Positions 59,447 to 64,000 of a stretch of DNA of 64,000 nucleotides are shown piece after piece. The notes below the pieces were generated by a model that had not been told where the DNA came from, ran no database searches, and saw only the letters and a program-made list of their open reading frames with translations. The translations under genes and the position numbers were made by a program. Positions within the stretch are counted from its first letter, which is position 1; every line of letters starts with the position of its first letter. The DNA is from Roseicyclus sp. (GTDB lineage: Bacteria > Pseudomonadota > Alphaproteobacteria > Rhodobacterales > Rhodobacteraceae): assembly GCF_018402035.1 (NCBI RefSeq), contig NZ_JAGYJN010000001.1, positions 124,001-188,000 on the forward strand, read 5' to 3'.

Positions 59447-60747
59447 CGCGCGATCCAGAGTTAGGTCGCGGTGATGACGCGCAGGGCAAGGGGCCCATGC
59501 GGGCGCTTGTTCTTCATCCTGATCTGAAATCTGACCGTCACCGCCGCGACCCCGGACCCGCGCTGGAAGAGGCTGTGGCGCTTGCCGCCGCACTTCCCGA
59601 TCTTTTGGTGGTGGGTGCCGAGATCGTGCGCTTGCCGCGCGCCCAGCCGGGGCTGTTGTTTGGCAAGGGCAAGATTGCCGAGATCAAGGAACGGATCGCC
59701 GATCTTGAGGTGGGGCTTGTTTTGATCGATGGGCCGGTGACGCCCGTGCAACAGCGCAATCTTGAAAAGGCGTGGGGTGTTAAGCTTTTGGATCGCACCG
59801 GGCTGATCCTTGAGATTTTCGCCGACCGCGCCGCCACCCGCGAGGGCGTGTTGCAGGTCGAGTTGGCCGCGCTGAGCTATCAGCGCACGCGGCTTGTGCG
59901 GGCATGGACCCATCTTGAGCGCCAGCGCGGCGGCTTGGGCTTTGTGGGCGGTCCCGGTGAAACCCAGATCGAGGCTGACCGCCGCGCCATCGACGAGGCG
60001 GTGACACGCATCCGCCGCCAACTGGCCAGTGTCGTGAAGACCCGCGAATTGCACCGTAAGGCGCGCAAGAAGGTGCCTTATCCGATTGTCGCATTGGTGG
60101 GCTATACTAATGCGGGCAAATCGACGCTGTTCAACCGGCTAACCGGGGCCGAGGTTTTGGCCAAGGATATGCTGTTTGCCACGCTCGACCCTACGATGCG
60201 TGCGGTGCGCTTGCCCGACGGCACAGATATCATTTTGTCCGATACGGTGGGCTTTATCTCGGAGCTGCCGACCGAGTTGGTCGCGGCCTTTCGCGCCACG
60301 CTGGAAGAGGTGCTTGATGCCGATCTGATTTGCCATGTGCGCGATATCAGCCATGCCGAGACCGAGGAACAGGCAGCCGATGTTGCTGCGATCTTGCGCA
60401 GCCTTGGCGTGTCCGAGACCGCGCCGATGATCGAGGTCTGGAACAAGATCGACCGTTTGCCTGACGCACAGGCCGAAGCCCTGAGCGCCATGGCGGATCG
60501 GCGCGAGCGTGTTTTTGCAGTCTCGGCGCTGACAGGCGCGGGGCTGACGCCCATGTTAGCCGCCATCGCCGAAACCCTTTCACCGCCGCGCAGCTTGGCC
60601 GAGGTGACGCTTGGCCATGATGATGGACGCAGGCGTGCTTGGCTTTACGCCCAAGGCGTGGTCGAGGCAGAGCAGGCAACCGAGGATGAGACGCGCTTGC
60701 GCGTCAACTGGACCGCGCGTCAGGAACACTCTTTTCGCAATCTCTAA
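59443..60747 (+). CDS. hflX: GTPase HflX
   Basis: Ribosome-associated GTPase of 434 residues that splits stalled ribosomes, often under heat stress. The N-terminal HflX domain has [21 protein letters not shown] and [20 protein letters not shown], and the [20 protein letters not shown] linker precedes the G domain. G1 is [18 protein letters not shown]3 DTVGFI, G4 NKID near 340. It starts at a GTG overlapping the hfq stop; this hfq-hflX coupling is widely conserved. The first 18 residues ([16 protein letters not shown]) are weakly conserved and a later start is possible. Confidence 0.95.
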   Translation: MTRDPELGRGDDAQGKGPMRALVLHPDLKSDRHRRDPGPALEEAVALAAALPDLLVVGAEIVRLPRAQPGLLFGKGKIAEIKERIADLEVGLVLIDGPVTPVQQRNLEKAWGVKLLDRTGLILEIFADRAATREGVLQVELAALSYQRTRLVRAWTHLERQRGGLGFVGGPGETQIEADRRAIDEAVTRIRRQLASVVKTRELHRKARKKVPYPIVALVGYTNAGKSTLFNRLTGAEVLAKDMLFATLDPTMRAVRLPDGTDIILSDTVGFISELPTELVAAFRATLEEVLDADLICHVRDISHAETEEQAADVAAILRSLGVSETAPMIEVWNKIDRLPDAQAEALSAMADRRERVFAVSALTGAGLTPMLAAIAETLSPPRSLAEVTLGHDDGRRRAWLYAQGVVEAEQATEDETRLRVNWTARQEHSFRNL

Positions 60748-60779
60748 GCCTGCGCGATCTATCGGCGCAAACGGCGGGG

Positions 60780-62177
60780 TTAAAGCGCGGTGCGGCGCTT
60801 GCGGACGGGGGCCGGGCGCACCTTGCGTTCAATCGCATCATAAAGCAGGGCGGCGATATTTTTGCCGGTGGTCAGCTCGATCCCCTCAAGCCCGGGTGAG
60901 GAGTTCACTTCCAACACCTTGGGCCCGTCATGGGCGCGCAACAGGTCAACCCCCGCTAGCCCAAGGTTGAAAACGCGCGCAGCGCGCAGTGCGGTGTCGC
61001 GTTCCTCTCGCGTGATGCGGACGGGTGTAGCGCTGCCGCCGCGATGCAGGTTCGAGCGGAAATCATCGCCTGCGGCGCTGCGCTTCATCGCGGCCACCAC
61101 CTTGCCATCCACCACGAGGCAGCGAACATCCTCGCCTGCCGCCTCTTTGACGAAGCTTTGCACAAGGAAATTGGCGCGCAAACCGCGGAAAGCGTCGATC
61201 ACCGATTGCGCGGCCTTGCGGGTTTCGGCAAGCACCACACCCTTGCCTTGGGTCGATTCAAGCAGTTTCACCACCAAGGGGCCGCTGCCCACCAGCGCGA
61301 TCAAATTATCCGTGTCCTTGGGGCTCGCGGCAAATGCGGTGCGCGGCATGCCGATGCCGCGCGCGGCCAAAAGCTGATGGGCATGTAGCTTATCGCGGCT
61401 GGCGGTGATGCCCGCGCTGCCGTTCACGCAATAGGTGCCGAGCGATTCGAACTGTCGCAGAACAGCGGTCCCATAGGCGGTGATCGAGGTGCCGATGCGC
61501 GGGATCACGGCGTCATAGCGGGGCAGGCGGGTGCCATCGTAATGCACCTCGGGGGCGAGCGTGTTGATCGCCATGTAGCAGCGGGTGGTGTCGATGACCT
61601 CGATGGTATGGCCGCGTTCCTCGCCCTCGGTCACCAGCCGCCTTGTGGAATGGTTTTCCTCACGGCTGAGCACGGCGATCCGCAAGGAACGCGGCGGCGC
61701 GGCCAGCTTGACCTCGGCGCTATGGTAGATGTCATAGGTCATGCGCGGCTGGCAAAAGCTGGCGGTGGGGCTGATGCGCCATTCAGGCTGGATCGCTTGG
61801 CGCCCAATCAGCATGCGGTAAGCCATGTTCGTACGATCAGACAGCGTGACCTCGACCGGCACCTCGGCCTCGCCGATGCGCAGGGCGGTTTCGATAACAT
61901 AGCGCAGCTCGCTTTCGCCATTTGACGATGTCACCTCGCGCCGGTCGCGGATCGTGGCGGAACATGCAATGGTCAGGTCCGTGCGCCCCGGCACCGGGTG
62001 GACGGCAAAGCGCAGCTTAGGCCGCCCGGCGGGGCCGAAAGGCTCGATATCGAAGGCATGCAACGCCGAGGTGCGCGCGCCGGTATCGACCTTGGCCTTG
62101 AGCGCGGGCAGGCCGAGGCCGGGCAGGGCCACCCATTCTTCCCATCCCAGCGTCAGCGGGCGGTGTTGCATGACCAT
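60780..62177 (-). CDS. Retropepsin-like domain fused to RimK-type ATP-grasp ligase
   Basis: Two-domain protein of 465 residues. Residues about 1-150 form the RimK-associated protease domain (Pfam-type DUF/Zn_protease, retropepsin-like): [21 protein letters not shown] carries a D-T-G-A aspartic-protease motif. Residues about 165-460 are an ATP-grasp amino-acid ligase related to Rim[63 protein letters not shown] and metal-binding [12 protein letters not shown]. RimK adds glutamates to ribosomal protein S6. AAGGAG 8 nt before ATG 62177 sets the start. It may both add and remove a peptide tail on the same substrate. Confidence 0.88.
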   Translation of the reverse strand: MVMQHRPLTLGWEEWVALPGLGLPALKAKVDTGARTSALHAFDIEPFGPAGRPKLRFAVHPVPGRTDLTIACSATIRDRREVTSSNGESELRYVIETALRIGEAEVPVEVTLSDRTNMAYRMLIGRQAIQPEWRISPTASFCQPRMTYDIYHSAEVKLAAPPRSLRIAVLSREENHSTRRLVTEGEERGHTIEVIDTTRCYMAINTLAPEVHYDGTRLPRYDAVIPRIGTSITAYGTAVLRQFESLGTYCVNGSAGITASRDKLHAHQLLAARGIGMPRTAFAASPKDTDNLIALVGSGPLVVKLLESTQGKGVVLAETRKAAQSVIDAFRGLRANFLVQSFVKEAAGEDVRCLVVDGKVVAAMKRSAAGDDFRSNLHRGGSATPVRITREERDTALRAARVFNLGLAGVDLLRAHDGPKVLEVNSSPGLEGIELTTGKNIAALLYDAIERKVRPAPVRKRRTAL

Positions 62178-62251
62178 CGGCGCGCTCCTTGGCATCGCGG
62201 GGGAATCGGGGCATGACCTGCGGGGTTTCGCAGGCACACACAAGGATGACC

Positions 62252-63382
62252 ATGGGCGAAGTGTTCGACTTTCATGTGACAGCGACATCGGGCAAGGCGC
62301 GTGTGGGCGTGATCGACACACCGCGCGGCCAGATCCGCACGCCCGCCTTCATGCCGGTGGGCACGGCGGCGACCGTCAAGGCGATGCTGCCAGACAGCGT
62401 GGCGGCGACGGGGGCCGATATCTTGCTTGGCAACACCTATCACCTGATGCTGCGGCCCACGGCCGAACGCATCGCGCGGCTGGGTGGGCTGCATCGGTTC
62501 ATGAATTGGGACAAGCCGATTTTGACCGACTCGGGCGGGTTTCAGGTGATGAGCTTGGCCGAGCTGCGCAAGCTGACCGAGGATGGCGTTGAGTTTCGCA
62601 GCCATATCGACGGTTCGAAACATTTCCTCAGCCCCGAGCGGTCGATGGAGATACAAAAGCTTTTGGGCTCTGACATCGTGATGTGCTTCGATGAATGCCC
62701 CGCGCTGCCTGCTGATCGCGGGCGGATTGCCGAAAGCATGCAGCTTTCGATGCGGTGGGCCGAACGTTCCAAGGCGGCCTTTGGCGACAGACCGGGACAT
62801 GCGCTTTTCGGCATCCAGCAAGGCGGGCTTGAGCGTGATCTACGCGAAGAATCGGCCAAAGCGTTGAAGGATATCGGCTTTGATGGCTACGCGGTGGGAG
62901 GCCTTGCCGTGGGCGAGGGGCAAGAGGCGATGTTTGGCGTGCTCGACTACGCCCCCGACATGCTGCCCGCCGACAAGCCGCGCTACCTGATGGGGGTGGG
63001 CAAGCCCGATGATATCGTGGGCGCGGTCGCGCGTGGCATCGACATGATGGATTGCGTGCTGCCGTCGCGCTCGGGTCGTACCGGGCAGGCATGGACGCGG
63101 ATGGGCCAGATCAATATCAAGAACGCCCGCCATGCCGACGACCCGCGCCCCTTGGACGAGGATTGCACCTGCCCGGCCTGTCGCGGCTATAGCCGCGCCT
63201 ATCTGCACCATGTCTTCCGCGCGGGCGAGATGATCTCGGGCATGCTGCTGACATGGCACAACCTGCATTACTATCAGGAACTCATGGCCGGCATGCGCGC
63301 CGCCATCGCAGAGGACCGTTTTGCCACCTTCGCGGCTGATTTCCATGCGCGCCGTGCTGAGGGTGATATCGCGCCGATCTAA
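62252..63382 (+). CDS. tgt: Queuine tRNA-ribosyltransferase
   Basis: Zinc enzyme of 376 residues (E. coli Tgt has 375) that swaps guanine 34 of GUN-anticodon tRNAs for preQ1. The active-site aspartates lie in [19 protein letters not shown] and [17 protein letters not shown]. The zinc ligands are in [18 protein letters not shown] start at ATG 62252 ([10 protein letters not shown]), with AAGGA a few bases upstream; an ATG two codons earlier is an alternative. It is divergent from the RimK-like fusion. Confidence 0.95.
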   Translation: MGEVFDFHVTATSGKARVGVIDTPRGQIRTPAFMPVGTAATVKAMLPDSVAATGADILLGNTYHLMLRPTAERIARLGGLHRFMNWDKPILTDSGGFQVMSLAELRKLTEDGVEFRSHIDGSKHFLSPERSMEIQKLLGSDIVMCFDECPALPADRGRIAESMQLSMRWAERSKAAFGDRPGHALFGIQQGGLERDLREESAKALKDIGFDGYAVGGLAVGEGQEAMFGVLDYAPDMLPADKPRYLMGVGKPDDIVGAVARGIDMMDCVLPSRSGRTGQAWTRMGQINIKNARHADDPRPLDEDCTCPACRGYSRAYLHHVFRAGEMISGMLLTWHNLHYYQELMAGMRAAIAEDRFATFAADFHARRAEGDIAPI

Positions 63383-63492
63383 GCGGCTTTCCACAGCATT
63401 TTGTGGCCCCCATGGGCCAATGATACCAAACCTCTCTTGCACCGCGCCGCGTGCGGGCGCACGATGTGGCTGCGGCGCGTTGGCTATGGTGG

Positions 63493-63522
63493 TTGAAACT
63501 GATCGCGCGCTGCACCAGATTA
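63493..63522 (+). promoter_or_regulatory. Possible heat-shock-type promoter before lon
   Basis: TTGAAAC at 63493-63499 resembles the -35 of alphaproteobacterial sigma-32 promoters. The downstream CACCAGATTA at 63513-63522 is only a weak match to the -10. Placing such a promoter here would fit lon, a classical heat-shock gene, but the evidence is thin. Confidence 0.25.
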
Positions 63523-63602
63523 GCATCCTGACCGGACCGGGTCCGCGCGGCTGCCCAGACAGAGCCGGCACCGGTGCCAAGACCAAGGAAGGCGATTTCC
63601 AA

Positions 63603-64000
63603 GTGACCCAAGATACATTCCCCGTACTGCCGCTGCGCGATATCGTCGTTTTTCCGCATATGATCGTGCCGCTCTTTGTGGGGCGCGAGAAATCGGTGCG
63701 CGCACTCGAAGAGGTGATGCAAGACGATAAGCAAATCTTGCTTTCGAGCCAGATCGACCCCGCCGTCGATGACCCCGACAGTGACGGTATTTATCGTACG
63801 GGCGTTTTGGCCAATGTGTTGCAATTGCTCAAACTTCCCGATGGCACCGTCAAGGTGCTGGTCGAGGGGCGCAGCCGCGTGCTGATCGAAGAGTTTCTGG
63901 CAAATGACAGCCATTTCGAAGCGCGCATCTCCCACCTCGCGGAATCCCCCGGCGATGCGGCCTCGGTGCGTGCCATGATCGGCGCGGTGGCCGAAGAGTT
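63603..64000 (+). CDS. lon: ATP-dependent protease Lon, N-terminal part only
   Basis: First 132 codons of the Lon protease, cut by the window edge. The N-domain begins TQDTFPVLPLRDIVVFPHMI, followed by VPLFVGREKSVRALEEVMQD, ILLSSQIDPAVDDPDSDGIY and LLKLPDGTVKVLVEGRSRVL, the typical substrate-recognition domain of alphaproteobacterial Lon. I choose the GTG at 63603, since homologues start close to PVLPLRD and AAGGAAGG lies about 10 nt upstream. The frame stays open back to an ATG at 63486, 39 codons earlier, without family resemblance. Confidence 0.93.
   Translation, partial: MTQDTFPVLPLRDIVVFPHMIVPLFVGREKSVRALEEVMQDDKQILLSSQIDPAVDDPDSDGIYRTGVLANVLQLLKLPDGTVKVLVEGRSRVLIEEFLANDSHFEARISHLAESPGDAASVRAMIGAVAEE

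Noticed and set aside
62178-62321. 48-codon upstream extension of the RimK-like fusion
   Set aside because: AAGGAG sits at the right distance from ATG 62177, and the extension overlaps the tgt control region without family character.
63405-63425. TGGCCC/GGGCCA hairpin after tgt as a terminator
   Set aside because: The stem is only 6 bp and is not followed by a U-run.
63486-63602. In-frame ATG 39 codons upstream of the chosen lon start
   Set aside because: The extra residues (MVVETDRALHQISILTGPG onward) do not look like any Lon N terminus, and the GTG at 63603 gives the standard start.
1-64000. Many long open frames opposite or offset to real genes, such as those at 532-1452, 11305-12390, 14221-15588 and 49247-50668
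   Set aside because: They are shadows caused by high GC content: Arg/His/Gln-rich, without family motifs, fully overlapping well-supported genes.
1-64000. Search for CRISPR arrays, tRNA/rRNA genes, insertion sequences, phage genes or an origin
   Set aside because: No regular spaced repeats, clover-leaf sequence, transposase or integrase motif, or DnaA-box cluster was seen.

Overview
The window looks like chromosomal DNA of an aerobic, heterotrophic alphaproteobacterium of the Rhodobacterales (Roseobacter/Rhodobacter type). I infer this from the GC-rich coding sequence, the many TRAP and tripartite tricarboxylate (TCT) transporters, the ccmI-ruvX-DUF1289 block, the soxBDAG sarcosine oxidase operon, the trkA-trkH-hfq-hflX order and the Lon and Tgt sequences. 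I see no rRNA, tRNA, CRISPR array, transposase, integrase or phage gene. Genes are very tightly packed: ATGA/GTGA start-stop overlaps are common and three convergent pairs overlap at their stop codons. No gene-free stretch exceeds 300 bp.

Layout. 1-2.6 kb: end of a metal ABC permease, then kynA-kynU for tryptophan breakdown. 2.6-8.8 kb: a TRAP transporter (DctP-DctQ-DctM) divergent from a KDG-type sugar-acid kinase, then a signal-peptide-less gamma-glutamyltransferase homologue. 8.8-18 kb: a polycarboxylate locus with TctDE two-component system, TctC binding protein, fused TctA-TctB permease, PrpF-like isomerase, orphan ThDP enzyme and TauE-type permease. 18-24 kb: galB-galC-galD (4-oxalomesaconate to pyruvate plus oxaloacetate), divergent from a DUF1932 dehydrogenase and a LysR-type regulator with two helix-turn-helix domains, then a second TauE. 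23.6-28.3 kb: IclR regulator with aldehyde dehydrogenase, FAD aromatic hydroxylase and SDR. 28.2-35.2 kb: a six-gene operon read leftward, TRAP-thioesterase-IorA-IorB. 35.4-39.7 kb: GntR-LigM-MetF-OsmC, a tetrahydrofolate-dependent aryl O-demethylation operon.

The region from about 11 to 40 kb reads as a catabolic island for methoxylated and hydroxylated aromatic acids and aryl-pyruvates. LigM removes methyl groups to tetrahydrofolate, MetF oxidises methyl-THF, the hydroxylase and dehydrogenases process side chains or rings, and GalDBC finishes gallate or 4-oxalomesaconate breakdown. The ring-cleavage dioxygenase that should feed GalDBC is not in the window.

39.9-64 kb is mostly housekeeping: KefC-type antiporter, DusA, a PhyH-like protein, DUF1289, RuvX, CcmI, SoxBDA with a frameshifted soxG, Fe-SOD, a LOG-family protein, a LysM protein, an Atm1-type ABC exporter, TrkA/TrkH, Hfq, HflX, a retropepsin-like/RimK fusion, Tgt and the start of Lon.

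The most interesting items are the tandem-HTH LysR regulator, the OsmC double-domain protein whose N-terminal half has lost its cysteines, the TRAP-thioesterase-IorAB operon, the orphan PrpF-ThDP-TCT module, the soxG frameshift, a perfect 26-bp palindrome at 56015-56040, and intercistronic hairpins that split otherwise compact operons.
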